A stretch of DNA of 64,000 nucleotides from Ascarosepion bandense (lineage: Eukaryota; Mollusca; Cephalopoda; Sepiida; Sepiidae), in contig JBBBDQ010000443.1 of NCBI GenBank assembly GCA_037127315.1, forward strand, positions 2,111,001-2,175,000, in the 5' to 3' direction. Shown one piece after another: positions 20,857 through 32,343 of this stretch; positions within the stretch are counted from its first letter, which is position 1; every line of letters begins with the position of its first letter. Under the pieces are notes generated by a model. It was not told where the DNA came from and ran no database searches. It saw nothing but the letters and a program-made list of their open reading frames with translations. The translations under genes were made by a program, and so were the position numbers.

Positions 20857-21690
20857 TCTTCTTCTTCTATGTGCCCTGTCCCTTCAGGACGTAGATGATC
20901 ATGGTTCTCCACATCTCCCTATCCCTTGTGGCTCTTAGTATGTTTGCTCCTGTTACTCCTGGCAACCCCCGTTCCATCATCCACCTGATCAGGCCCTGCA
21001 AATCTGTTATCCGCTGCCTTCCTCTGTCTCTTTTTCCTTCTATCTGGCCAGTCATTATCAGGTTCTCCAAGCTCTCCTTCCTTATTGCATGTCCCAGGAA
21101 CTTCAGTTGTCTCTTCCTGATGCTCAGTATTAATTTCCTTTTTGTTGCCATTCTTTCCAACACCTCATCATTGCTTGCATGCTCAGTTCACGATATCCGC
21201 AGCATCCTTCTATAGAACCACATTTCCGCTGCTTCCAGTTTTGTCCTCATTTTCAATGATATTGTCCAGCATTCATTGCCGTATTGAAGAACTGACATCA
21301 CATAGCAATCCAGCACTCTTTTCTTTGTTTCTAGTGAAATTTTCCTGTATCTTAGTACTTTACTCAGCTTCTGGAATGCGTCGTTCGCCATGCCAATTCG
21401 CTTTCAGATCTCTGTGTCACACTTTCCATCTCCTGTTAGAATACTTCCTAGGTATTTAAATTTTTGTACTTGCTTGATTCTGGTATCCCCCACCTGTATT
21501 TAGCATTTTGGGTTGCACCTTTTGCTGATGACCATGCATTCAGTTTTCTTAAAGTTTATTTGTAGTCCTTTTTTGTCACTCTCCACCACTACCTTCTGTA
21601 GGAGGTCTTGTAGTTTCCTTTCCGTGTCTGCAATAACCAATTTAAATCCCTTGAGGTAGGCAAAAGAAAAAGGATTATCCATTCTTTCTT
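20857..21690 (-). pseudogene. LINE-2 ORF2, RT thumb to C-terminus
   Basis: The best LINE-2 copy. Three minus-strand ORFs in successive frames cover one ORF. The first (21500-21682) has ADTERKLQDLLQKVV and INFKKTECMVISK, the RT palm region just after the (mutated) DD catalytic site. The second (21188-21391) has KLSKVLRYRKISLETKKRVLDCYV.SVLQYGNECW and the EMWFYRRMLRI motif. The third (20867-21163) has KRQLKFLGH, GQIEGKRDRGRQR and a final WRTMIIYVLKGQGT. The protein resembles a non-LTR reverse transcriptase. Two frameshifts and the missing 5' part make it inactive. The upstream catalytic residues and endonuclease are not in the window. Confidence 0.85.
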
Positions 21691-21726
21691 AAAGATTAAA
21701 GTATTTAGCATCCAGTTTAAAATAAC

Positions 21727-21962
21727 AAGACACCTAGCGGTGGTCTAATGGTTAGCAAGCTTGTTTCACTTAAATCATTACAAATGAATCTTGGTACTCG
21801 AAAAGAAAAAAGTATTACTAGACACAAAACTTATATAAAAAAAAGCAACAATAAACTGTTGAAAAAAAAAGGTATTACCAGCAATAAATAAATAAAATTT
21901 AGTTGGCAATAAATGACCCACTGAGGTTGATATGCCATAAAACAAAAACAACCAACCAACCA
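21727..21962 (+). mobile_element. SINE-B head fused to 5S-SINE/SINE-C tail
   Basis: A partial tRNA-like head, GGTGGTCTAATGGTTAGC at about 21730, passes directly into AAATGAATCTTGGTACTCG...ACAATAAACTGTTG and the shared tail ATGACCCACTGAGGTTGATA, ending in ACCAACC repeats. The body is the same as in the 5S-SINE at 20750-20856 and 48847-48990, although the head is different. Confidence 0.8.
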
Positions 21963-22739
21963 ACCAACCAATATTTTATCTATAAAAGATCAAAGAATAC
22001 AATTTGTTTCTTTTGACAAATAAATTTAAGAAGTTAGTCAAATTATTTATTTTTGGTCAGTGGCTTTTCAATTTTAGATAAATGAATTGAATTTACTTTG
22101 ATATAGGACTATCTTTAATCAATGAAGATTATTTTTTTTAGTAAAATATAATAAATGAGCTACTTATAGAATTAGTACATAATGAGTCAAACAAACAGAT
22201 AAATTTAGGAAATTTAAAAAGTAATTATTTCCTACTTCGTGAATATTTAGTACTTGCTAAAGTTAAAACATTTTGTACTAAATAAAAGCAATGTACTAAC
22301 AATTGATTCCCCCCCACCACCAAGTACCATAATACATCTAGCATCATTTTATTTCTCTGCAAGACGTGGTACTTATAGCATTTCTCTTGAAGTGAATACT
22401 CTAGAAAAAATTTCACAGTCTGCTGCCAATAAGTTGGTAACTTTTGCCCCCTGTTATTTGATATTTCTGGAGTTGATACATTTGTTTAGAATTGGCACCT
22501 GTTAAAAAAAAATACCTGAAATTCTAAATGTTGAAAGGGAAGAGAAAGATGAATACAAAACGTTCTAAAACAAATGGATTTTATGAAAAACAGTGCAAGA
22601 GAAAGAGGGGCAAATTGTGTTAAAAAGGGTAGCGAAAAAGTCAAAGGAAGTGCCAAAAAATTAGTGATAGTAGTACACTGGATGGTTTTTATCATCCTCT
22701 GCTTGTAGATATAGACCCAGCTAGATTACCAATATTGAC
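21963..22739. other. No recognised gene
   Basis: AT-rich sequence. A CCCCCCC-containing site at 22310 and short ORFs (63-83 codons) without motifs. Nothing recognised. Confidence 0.4.
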
Positions 22740-23090
22740 GTAATATTTCTTTAAGTGGGATATACAGGTAGTTAAATGGTTATCAGCAAGCAGGATTCAT
22801 ATTCCAGTAGAGTTTGTTATAATCATTTTTACACAAATGGGAATTGTATGAGGCCATTTCTTCAAACTCCTTAGCTACTGGTGAATTAGTAGATCAAACT
22901 GGGCTGTTTAGCCTTGGAGAAGGATAATTCTGAATAAAAAAACCAAATGATCATGAGGATAGCAGCTCCTGTAAATATTAACTTACTACAGAAACTGCAG
23001 TAATAAAACCTAGCATGTCAAGAACTGTGGCTCCATACTCCTCAGAGGAGCCTACAAGTCTTGAGTGAGTGAGTACTTTAAATCACATAA
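22740..23090 (+). repeat. Degenerate SINE-A-like copy
   Basis: Weak similarity in order: GGTTATCAGCAAGCAGG, ATTCATATTCCAGTAGAG, TTTTTACACAAATG..., GAT..AACTGGGCTGTTTAGCCTTGG. The 3' part is unlike SINE-A. It is an old copy or a related family. Confidence 0.35.
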
Positions 23091-23304
23091 CTGTGGCAGC
23101 TATGCAGGGTAGCTAGTAATTAACGCCATTTGATCACAATAATTGTTGGGGCCAGAAAAATTAGGTACTTGATTTCCAAAGTGGTAACTTCTTGTTTTTT
23201 CTGGTTTACCGTTTACAAGAGTATTCCAGTAATATGTGAATTCTAAGTAGACACCTGTGTCATGTATGAATAACTTTCATTAGTCAGGATGAAATTCTTC
23301 TTGG

Positions 23305-23545
23305 ACAGACAAGGTGGTACTCAAATGAAAGCACAATAACACGTGTGTATCAGTAAGAAGAGAGGTTTATTGTAAAGAGAATACACTACAGCAAGACAGG
23401 AAATCTGGTGGCAGGCTAGTAATTTCTGAAGCAAGTCACAGGTATCTTCTGTGCTCACTATATATGGCTACTAATATAGTCAGTCTACATAGGCGATAGG
23501 GAGTGTGGGACATTTCATTAAAACACTCCCCAAAAATTCTGTTTT
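23305..23545 (-). mobile_element. LTR-like remnant (boundaries unclear)
   Basis: On the minus strand: a TGTTTTAATGAAATGTCCC start near 23536, a TATA-like CCATATATAGTG near 23462, and a polyadenylation-type ACAATAAACC near 23376, in the proper order and spacing for an LTR. I could not find a target duplication, so the ends are estimates. Confidence 0.4.
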
Positions 23546-23997
23546 TTTTAAACAGTCTCCTGGCCAGATGTATTCCCAATCACTACAATCTTGACCTCCT
23601 TAAGTCTAGGATGAAACATATTTCCTGCATAACCCCATTAATTTCATTTCTTCTATAAATAACACCAGGCAATAATAACACACTGCCTTGAGTGGCTCTT
23701 GAACCTTGTACTGAATGAACATTATAATTTTTAAAAAAGTTAGTGGCATGAAGAGCTGCAGATTTCCACAGGTAATCAAGAACAAGGTTACCAGAAAATG
23801 ACTGGTATGGTAATCTCCAAAAAAAATGAAACGTTACATTAAATCACTATACTATGCAATTGGGCCCATGCCATCAAAAATGATGGCAAAATATTTATAT
23901 TGGTATGCTGTCTAAAATAGCAGCAACATATATATTGATGTACCTACTATTGAGTATCTTATATTAAGACATATGAAAAAAAAAATAACCCAAGAGG

Positions 23998-24028
<31 letters not shown>

Positions 24029-24339
24029 TCACTACTCGGCAACATAATTATTGCAAAGATATAAATAATAAGTCACTGTTAAAGAACAAACACATGCCAA
24101 GAGCTTTCATAACTGGTAGTAAAGAGAATGAAATGAGCCGATGCTACCTTGCTATTGTCTCTCTCCATGAGTGTGATGGGGATATATATATATATATATA
24201 TATAATGCCCTTTATTATAATAGAGAGGACTCCATGGTTTTTTTTTACTCAACACCCAACAAGGACATTGTTGTTGACATTACAGCATTGGTTAACCCAT
24301 TCTTGGAATGGTGGTCATTAATGGTTAACTCATTAATGC
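23546..24339. other. Non-coding, with (TA)n tracts
   Basis: Contains (TA) microsatellites at 24000-24026 and 24183-24204. No gene recognised. Confidence 0.6.
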
Positions 24340-24905
24340 TGTTTTTTTTTTTGTTTTTTTTTGTTTTTTGTTTTTTTTCAGAAACTTAACTGTTACCTGA
24401 TTTTTTCTAAAATCTTTAAATAACACGAGATCTTTTTAGAATGATATGATTAATATGGGATTTTTATACTAATTTTTAGAATACTGGATTTTTATACTAA
24501 TTTTTGTAATTAATAGTGGATTTTCATACTGATTTCTGTAATTCTGGATTTTGTATTAATTTCCATAATTAATACAGGGTTTTTATATTCATTTTTATAA
24601 TCAATGCAAAATCCTTTCTATTTCAAAAATTAATACTAGATTTTATATTAATTCCTATTATTGACACCAAATTTTTATATTAATTTTGATAACACTGGAT
24701 TTTTATATTAATTTCTATAATTAATACCAGATTTTTATATTCATTTTTATAATTAAAATTAGATTTTTATATTAATTTCTATAATCAATACTGTTTTTTT
24801 TATTAATTTTTATAATTAATACCAGACTTTAAAGTTAACTTCTATAATTGATAGAGTATTTTTATATTAATTTCCATGATTAATGCCAGATTTTATGTTT
24901 GGCAT
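24340..24905 (+). repeat. Degenerate AT minisatellite, ~40-bp units
   Basis: After T/G-rich runs at 24340-24380, about 12 loosely conserved units of the type GGATTTTTATATTAATTTCTATAATTAATA run to 24900. Unit length is about 35-45 bases. Non-coding. Confidence 0.75.
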
Positions 24906-25394
24906 TAATGTATTAACGTGTCTTCCCTGGGCCAGAGAACATTGCTATTGTGAAAGACTGGTACTGTATCTGATTTTTGTCTCCTTTGGGCAAATGTTTG
25001 TGTAAAAAGGAGAGTGCATGAGATTATGGGGGCTGCCTGGCATCAGGGTATTAGGCAAACCTGTACTGGTTCTGTAATAGTCAGGAAATGTGTCAGAGTC
25101 TAAAAGATTTGCTAGTGAAACTAGAATCTACTTTTACAGGTGTGACATCTTGTTGCAGGCCATTTGTACTGCTATATATTTGCCATGATTTTCAAATTCT
25201 CTATTGACCTCTACACCCACCATATTTAAAACACATTTTTTTATCTGAGGTAACATGCAGACCTTGCTAAATTCCCTACCACCATACCCACTAAACAAAA
25301 CTCTTTATTTTGAACCCTGGAACGTGCTTGGACAGATAAACCAATGCTATATTTCCAATACCCCTTAGGCTCCATGCCATGTTTTGTAGTCGCA

Positions 25395-25660
25395 GTTATT
25401 TAGTAGAAAGAAGAAAGTATTAGGGATCTGTCTATAATTTGGGAGTGGGGACTTCAAGCTATGTAGAGAAAGAGAAAATAAATAAAAGAAAGGAAGAAAA
25501 TTAGGGGAAACAAGTACTTGCAAGAAAAGGAAATGAGAGAAAGAGATCATCAGAGAGAAATAAAAAGAATAAGATAAAAATATAGAGAGAGAGCAGAAAA
25601 ACGTCAAATTGGCATAAAATGATAGAGAGAAAAAATTAATATTGAGAGGAAGAGTGAATT
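25395..25660 (+). repeat. Purine-rich tract
   Basis: AGAAAGAAG/GAGAAAGAGA-type sequence, mainly A and G on the plus strand. The serine/leucine-rich 80-codon ORF on the other strand is an artefact of composition. Confidence 0.7.
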
Positions 25661-26854
25661 GTGCTTAAAGATAAATGCATCACATTTTATACTTCAGAAA
25701 TGTGTTTTTCCTATAAATTATAAGCAACTTATTTATTCATAGAATTTCTTTTTAAAAGCTAATCCTTGTTAATTTCGTAATGATCCGGTTCCATGAACTT
25801 AAAGATTTTAATGAACAAGATGTCATCATCCAATAAAATCTCATATTTTAATTTAACAAGCCCTACCTACTTAAAACTGAGCGTGGATCAAAGTTCTTAA
25901 TTCAGTTTTTAAAAAATACTATTTAAATAAGTAAATAATAATCATATGAATAAAAGTTTTCTCAGAAGGATGCTGGGAACTTTTGCAACAATTGAAAAGT
26001 ATTGATTATCCTGTTATTTATAAATGAGTTTATATTACTATAAATGTTATATTTAATGGCTGAAATTAATATCTACTGGCCTAGAGATCAAAAGTCTTAC
26101 TAAAGACAATGTGCCTCCTGATAGTAATTAAAGTTGTATTCTTTTTATAAATTCCGAAACCATCTTCAGGCCCAACATGCTTTTTATGATTAAGCTACAA
26201 GAAACCATAACAGCAAGGCTCAATTATTCTGTTTAAGAAATGCACAAATCTCACTGGGACTTTTTTGACATCTATTTCTGTTCATTTGATCTTTGTACCA
26301 AAAACAAAATAATTTTAAAGCAGTTAATGAATTTCTCAATGCAATTATAAAATTCTGTAGTAATAGTCAGATACTAACTATTAGTAGATTATTGATATTT
26401 TAATAATACTATTATTAAATTTAGTAGGCATATGTATATGAGTCGTTTGGTCAAATGATCTTTCTTTTTCTCTATCTAGGATCAGGATGTAGTATCTGTC
26501 AACATTTATGTATGTAAGAATATTGGAAATATTTTTAAAAAGTGAATGAGAAGAAAGAGGAACGGGGGGGGGAGAGATGGTGTGAAAGTGAAAACAAGAA
26601 TAAGAAAGCTGCAAAATAAATAGTGAAAGGGTAAAAAGATAAACTAAAAGAACAACATATAGAGACAAGGTTGTTGGTTGGATGTCAAAGGACAATTGGT
26701 GAAACAGCAGGTCAAGTGGGGGGCCTGGTTAAAAACATCCTAAAGAGAAATGCAAAGATGCAAACATTTGTCTGTTTTTTATTCCATTTTTGTATATGAA
26801 ACAAATCTATATTTGTATAACGTTTAAATAAAAACATGAATGAATATAGAAATG
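25661..26854. other. No recognised gene
   Basis: AT-rich sequence. Nothing recognised; a 104-codon minus-strand ORF at 26381-26695 has biased composition and no motif. Confidence 0.4.
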
Positions 26855-27310
26855 GATAAGGGAAAAAATGAGAAGATACATGCAAAGAGTGAGAGAAATG
26901 AAGATGAATAAGATAATCTTGGCTGTCAACTCCTTTAAAATTTCAATAAATCCAACTAATAAAGGAAAGAATGAGAAAATACAGGCAAAAAGGAAAGAAG
27001 AGAAAAGGCATGGGAGAATGAATAGTATTAGTTGTTTTGGAAGGGATAAGGGAAAGAATGAGAAGATACATACAAAATGAAGAGAAGAGGCATGAGAGAA
27101 TGGATAGTATTAGTTGTTTTGGAAAGGATAAGGGGAAAGAATAAAAAGATACAGGCAGGGGAGAAAAGAGAAGAGGCATGATATAATCGATAATATTAAT
27201 TGTTTTGGAAGGGATAAGGGAAAGAAGGAGAAGATACAGGCAGGGGGAGAAAAGATAAGAGGCATGGGAGAATGGATAATCTTAACTGTCAATACCTGTA
27301 GAATTTCTAT
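26855..27310 (+). repeat. Purine-rich minisatellite, ~85-bp units x5
   Basis: The landmark AGAAGATACA (or AGAAAATACA) falls near 26871, 26974, 27061, 27144 and 27229, spacing 103, 87, 83 and 85. Units contain AGAATGGATAGTATTAGTTG and AAGAGGCATG. The high A+G content is strand-asymmetric. Local ORFs on both strands are by-products. Confidence 0.85.
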
Positions 27311-28050
27311 TGGTTCAGTTAGTAAGAAAATCCTCCCTTTTTTTTTTTTTTTTTTTTTAAACATTTTTAATAACATTTATTAAAAGTCTTCTAAGACCAG
27401 ATGATTAACTTTGATATTTTTCTTTATTTCTATCAGGATTGAAGCAATTCCTTTTCATGTCTTTCAACTCAGTGAAATCTGGAATTTTTTTTTTTTTGTT
27501 CTTAAAGAAGAATATTAACATGCAAATATGATTCCAGGAATTATAGAACTTCCTTCTCTTTTTTGAGTTGAAAATTGTTGGTTGTGTCCGAAATGTATTG
27601 GAAAATAAAGTGAATAATAAATCCAAGAAAAAATAATAACTTTATCAGGGATTTTGAAAGAAATTAAATGTAATGCTCGAGAAAGGCATGGTTGATGAAA
27701 GAATTTTCCTTAATCTAAATGCAAGCAGATTAACTTCAGCACAAATTCACTGATTAGAGATTAAAGATTAGTACTAATCTCTTCAGCATAACAAATGGTG
27801 CTTGTTATTTTGTACAGATTTATCAGGTGATGCAAAAGTTCTTGTCAATATCTTTTACACAATATTAGGGAAATCTTTAATGTGTCTGAAGTTTTGTTGG
27901 TTTCTCTTTTTACTCAAAATAAAATTTTGTCAGAATGTTTAAGATGTAGAATATTATGGTTTGCTAGTCAAACCAACATGCCGTCGGAGTAGATAGGTCC
28001 AACTATCATACAGTTCATGCACTTCCCTAGTCTTTTGAACATGTGTAGGG
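27311..28050. other. No recognised gene
   Basis: AT-rich, with a T-run at 27338-27360. Nothing recognised. Confidence 0.4.
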
Positions 28051-28255
28051 ATTTATTCCTTGTTTCTAGTTTAGGATTGTATTTCCATTTCTTTCTAAAT
28101 CCTGCTTCTAACAACTCCCCTTAAACTCTAAAAGTTATACCTATTATTGGGTTTCCAGTTCCTTCTAAAGTCTTTTGCTTGTCTGTCACTTTCAGTGACC
28201 CCTTTCATCTTGGCATCATTACTTTGCTTGGGGTGAACTGATAAAATAAAGAAAT
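28051..28255 (+). mobile_element. LINE-1 3' end, diverged
   Basis: Ends in TTGGCATCATTACTTTGCTTGGGGTGAACTGATAAAATAAA, matching the LINE-1 end block. The preceding part is a degenerate C-terminal ORF/UTR. Confidence 0.6.
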
Positions 28256-28289
28256 ATTCGTCTTAGTTGTGCTCAGTGCTTCAGCCATT

Positions 28290-28370
28290 GTAATTTCTGG
28301 TTTTCATCAGGTGTCTGTCATCGTACTCAGTAACCTTCTTGAAATTTCAGAACAAACACTTTATTCAATT
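28290..28370 (-). repeat. PLE terminal fragment
   Basis: TCAGAACAAACACTTTATTCAATTG and TTTTCATCAGG on the minus strand parallel 190-312. Its outer edge joins the truncated SINE-C directly. Confidence 0.45.
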
Positions 28371-28858
28371 GATTGGGAGGTTGTGAGGATCATGGAACCA
28401 ACCCTTAATTGCAGTTGTTCTCAGGTCCACCCTGACCCAGAGTGATAGCACCTGTTAGAGTCTCAGCTATGGGCAAATATTTAACTCCCAAACTGTGATC
28501 AAAACACTATGAAAGTATAAAAATACACTTTTTTAGAAATATATACATAAAAACAGACTTTTATAGAAAAATATACATTTTTGAAAGAAAAATATTACCA
28601 ACTATACATTTTTGAAGAAAAAAATGCCATGATACATCATTATTACTAGCAATACATTTTTGAATACAAAACTAGAAGATATTTTCAGTTTTCTAAAAAT
28701 AAAAAAAAATAAATAATAAAAATTTTTCATCAAAATTTAACTAAATCAACCTTCTTACTATAACCAAACATTAAAAGAATTACCCTAAAACTCTACCTTT
28801 TTGGTATTAAATAACCCACAGAGGTTGATATGCCGTTAAACAAAACTCAAACTCTTGT
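28371..28858 (+). mobile_element. SINE-C, 5'-truncated
   Basis: Starts at GATTGGGAGGTTGTGAGGA, about 50 bases into the family head, and continues with CTTAATTGCAGTTGTTCTCAGG, the ACATTTTTGAA..AAAAATATTACC repeat region and the tail TTAAATAACCCACAGAGGTTGATA...GTTAAACAAAACTC. Confidence 0.8.
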
Positions 28859-29344
28859 CAGAACCAATCTTGCACATTGATAAATCTGCTATTCACTTGT
28901 GCATTGAATGTTGTATCATATCCCATCTGATATGCCGTTAAACAAAATTCAAACTCATATCAGTTTATACTCTCCTGTCTATTTGTTTTTATATTACTTT
29001 GTTTCTTTCACTAGACTTGAGTAAGTGATTTTTCAGCACTACCAGATAGAGGGATTGAACACACAACTGCCAAGAAACTTGATATGTTCTAACCAATGCT
29101 TTAATCCATGAGGCAATGTGTATTTTAGATAATGTAGAGTTTTCTTCTTTGATCAGAAGTTTCCAGAGGGTACTAATCTCTATGTTAGACCATAGATTAT
29201 ACAATAATTCTCAGCATGACAACTAATGTAGGTATGTTGGTCTGAATAGCAAAACATATAATAATGAAATAAATTGTTTTCAAGAAGATCTGTCAAAGGC
29301 AAAAAATTGCATTATTATGAATATTTGAAGCTAATAATATTGTT
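28859..29344. other. No recognised gene
   Basis: A second tail-like piece (GATATGCCGTTAAACAAAATTCAAACTC) at about 28931-28960 suggests a partial duplicate of the SINE-C tail. Nothing else. Confidence 0.45.
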
Positions 29345-29372
29345 AAAATAATGTGTGTGTGTGTGTGTGTTT
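29345..29372. repeat. (GT)n microsatellite
   Basis: About ten GT units from 29350, at the edge of the LINE-1 fragment. Confidence 0.9.
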
Positions 29373-29798
29373 TAAATCATTTCACCATAAGAAAGGAGAG
29401 ACATTACAATGAGAGAAAAAGACTGGCTTCAAGGGGTGTTGAAGAAAAGATAGATGAATAGGATTTAAGAAGATAAAAGATGGCAATTGATGATGCATTT
29501 AAATTTTTTGGAGATTGTCGCGAACAGAGAGTTGAGTAAATGGAAGGGAGTTCCACAGATGGGAAATTCAAGAAAAAAAACTGTTGAAGTAGAAGTGGTG
29601 GTTACATTTAACGATTATAAAAAGGTGAGACCTAGATGGTAGCACACTTAAATTCACGTGCATGGGGCACCGGGAAAAAAAGCTCTTCAAAGCAATTACC
29701 ATGAATATATTTGTAGAAAAGACAGAGGGAAACCCTGTTACATCAGTGAGAAAGGGACTGAAGTCGAGATGCCAAGTCAGGACTGATTACGTTGCAGA
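29373..29798 (-). mobile_element. LINE-1 3' fragment
   Basis: Minus-strand: the end block AATCATTTCACCATAAGAAAGG at the left, the UTR, the FPI.LWNSLP equivalent near 29550-29600 (GGAGTTCCACAGATGGGAA on the plus strand), then upstream RT thumb sequence (FYKYIHG-like, near 29690-29720) to 29795. Stops and indels are present. Confidence 0.7.
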
Positions 29799-30115
29799 TC
29801 ATACACTATTTACATTATTCAAACTATTGTCCTAATCTTGGTTGCCATTTATAGGACGTTTTGGCTGTTGTACGCTCCGGCGATCTTCAAGTGCTAGAAA
29901 TTCCGAACTGATCTCTTTCTAACGACCACTGGGGTAAATCATTCTCATTTTTTTTTAAAGCCTCTTTTGGTAGTCATGAATTATCTTCCTCTAAGTTACT
30001 TGTTCAACACTGCTGTAGCCTAGTATTGAACTCAAAACTCTTTGGGTCAAGTCACTGGAACTAACCAACATCTGTATCCACTGGACAATGTGTCCTTAAG
30101 GACAACTGAATTTCT
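29799..30115 (-). repeat. PLE terminal unit, near complete
   Basis: Read on the minus strand: a tRNA-like or hairpin segment (ACACATTGTCCAGTGG ... GAGTTTTGAGTTCAATAC), AACAAGTAACTTAG, ...CCAGTGGTCGTTAGAAAG, TTCCTAGCACTTGAAG..-type core with GAAGATCGCCGG and CAGCCAAAACGTCC, then the AAGATTAGGACAATAGTTTG leader. It is inverted relative to the PLE body that starts at about 30345, which fits Penelope LTR orientation. Confidence 0.7.
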
Positions 30116-30120
30116 GGAAC

Positions 30121-30292
30121 TTTTATTTTTTTACCAGAGTTCATTTTGTATTTTTTGATGTTAATAGTTTTCTCTAGTATTTTTTTACCAGAGTTCATAT
30201 TGCATTTTTTGATGTTAATAGTTTTTTCTAGTATTTTTTTACCAGAGCTCATATTACAATTTTTGACACTAATGATTTTCTCTGGCCCTCCA
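30121..30292. repeat. 54-bp tandem repeat x3
   Basis: ACCAGAGTTCAT starts at 30133, 30187 and 30241, exactly 54 bases apart. Being a multiple of three, both strands stay open, giving an 18-residue repeat with SGKKILEKTINIKK on the minus strand. I regard this as a by-product. Confidence 0.9.
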
Positions 30293-30344
30293 TATTACTG
30301 GTTCCCATATTGTATTCATCTCTATACTTGGTTTGTTTAAGAAA

Positions 30345-32220
30345 CGCTGTACAAATGGCAACCAAGATAAGGACAATAGTTAGAATAATGTAAATAGTGC
30401 GAATACTACCTCATCTCAGAAATATGGACCCGATACACCAAAAATATGGAGATGAATAGAAAAGTTCTACCTAAAGCTGGCACAAATATCAAACCACCTG
30501 ACGTTCCTACACCAATGCAGGGAACTATGACTCATCCCTGCAAGCTTGGAACTGAGATTTGCCGTCAGTTCAAGGAGAGCTTATCTGGTCACAGAAAAAG
30601 CAGGACACGCCCTGGTCTGAGAACGTATCCAGTACAACTGATGGATGAAACAAAAATTCCATTCCGATATCTCCTGCAGGCCCAAGGCATTGATCACTGA
30701 TGAAGAAGACTGAAAAAAGATGTCGCACAAGTTGGACAAATCCTTCAGGCAAGAATTGAATGCAGTCAAAATCTTGGTCCTGGGCATGATGGTAAACTGC
30801 ATCCGGCAGCAAGGCCTCTGATTGGGAAGTTGTGAGGAGCATGGAACCACCTCTTAATTGCTGTTGTTCCCAGGTCCACTCTGACCCGGAGTGGTAGCAC
30901 CTGCTAGGGTCCCAGCTAAGGGCAAATAGTTAACCCAAAACTCAGGTCAAAACACCATGAAAGTATAAAATGTTACCAACAAAACGTTTTTTGAATGAAA
31001 AACGTTACTAACAAAACGTTTTTTGAATGATAAATGTTACCAACAAAACGGTTTTGAATGAAAAACGTTACTAACAAAAACCTTTTTTGAATGAAAAACG
31101 TTACCAACAAAATTTTTTTTTTATGAAAAATAACTGTGATTTAAAATAAAAATATGTTTCCGGGCTTAAATGACACTTTAGCTGTTGATAGGCCATTAAA
31201 CAAACAATAAACAGTCAAGATCTGCCATGTATGGAAACTGAATAGAAGTGAAAGATCTGAAGGTGATACATGAGGTCCATCACCTGCTTATGGAGGCAGT
31301 TGTCGACATCAGCTGAGTGCTTCTGAAGAGTCAGTGCTGAACAAGAGTCTCAACTTCACAACAAATATCAGGCAGATACCATACTTAGACATGATATCAA
31401 GGAACAAAAGGCCTTGAATGTCTCTCAGGCTCAGGTGGATGAGTTAAGATGGAAAGTGCGACAGACATTGGAGAATGACAAGCCACCCAAACCAAACATC
31501 ACGAAAGAGGAGGGACTAGCAATCGGGACCCTGCAGAGGAATGAGGACATCATCATGCTGCCAGTTGACAAAGGCAATGCAACTGTAGTGATGGATAAAA
31601 CTGAATACACCAAGAAACTGGAAGACCTCATTAGAAGTGGTAGTTATAGCAAGGTAAAAAAAGACCCCATGTTGAAAACAGAACGACAGCTTTCACAGAT
31701 CCTTATCAGGAACAAGGATAACTTCCAGCCTAAGGCAGACAGGCAGTTGTCGCAGAGATACAGCAGGCTACTTCACAGGTATAGGTCTCCCTAAGATTCA
31801 TAAAGATATTATTTCGCTCAGGCTGATTGTTAGCAACCTAGGCTCAGGTTGCCACCCTGCCACCATGTAGATATAATTGATCCACTGATAGGAAAGTCAC
31901 CATAGTACATTCAAAGCTTTGCCCACTTTGTGGAACTTATCAAAGATGCTCCCATCCAATGCAACCAGATGGTGAGCCTGGATGTGGTGAGTCTGTTTAC
32001 CAGGGTACTAATGGTGGAGGTACTATCGATAGTCAGGGACAAACTGACCTCGGTCTCATCCCTAGGAGAATGTACCAGTATTCCACTAGATAACCTGATA
32101 GAAATGATGCTGACTTTCTCTAAACAAACAACACACTTCAGATTGGGAAATAATAATAGTCCAAATAATGTAAATAGTGTAAATACTACCTCATCTCAGA
32201 AATATAGACAAATATTGTAG
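30345..32220 (+). pseudogene. Penelope-like element, N-terminal and RT-finger region, disrupted
   Basis: Begins with the PLE leader (AACAATAGTTAGAATAATG... 30378-30445), followed by an 84-codon ORF from 30446. After a SINE-C insertion, the frame from 31414 has KNITKEEGLAIG and the PLE signature ILPVDKGNATVVMDKTEY (here MLPVDKGN) near 31556-31608. Next come GLPKIHK near 31785-31803 and LIVSN, and MVSLDVVSLFT near 31970-31998, the start of the RT catalytic core (first aspartate). The element ends at about 32150 by joining another leader copy, so the palm YVDD, the rest of the RT and the GIY-YIG endonuclease are missing. Frameshifts separate the parts. PLEs copy themselves by target-primed reverse transcription; this copy is dead. 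Confidence 0.85.
30775..31212 (+). mobile_element. SINE-C inside PLE, 11-bp TSD
   Basis: Starts GGTCCTGGGCATGATGGTAA, has a five-unit minisatellite (about 30965-31110, AACGTT..ACCAACAAAACG) and ends at a TTAAACAAACAATAAAC tail. AGTCAAAATCT at 30764-30774 and AGTCAAGATCT at 31213-31223 are the target duplication, ten of eleven bases identical. It interrupts the PLE ORF. Confidence 0.9.
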
Positions 32221-32343
32221 ATCCTTCTTTGGATTTTGTCAAGAACCTCAAGATGACGAGCAGGAGCAGGTGACCAGATATGGCAACAGTATTCAATGTT
32301 AGACAAACTCAGCAGTGTAGCACTTAGAAATCTTAGGATCAAA
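32221..32343 (-). mobile_element. LINE-1 RT thumb fragment
   Basis: Minus-strand similarity to 38500-38600 and 39930-39990: translation contains YCCHIWSPA.A.HLEVLDKIQR in outline (plus-strand GACCAGATATGGCAACAGTATTC). Short and frameshifted. Confidence 0.6.

Noticed and set aside
20867..21163. A host gene similar to craniofacial-development-protein-2-like annotations
   Set aside because: Such annotations in databases are typically LINE ORF2 products. Here the C-terminal RT motifs and multiple broken copies show it is LINE-2.
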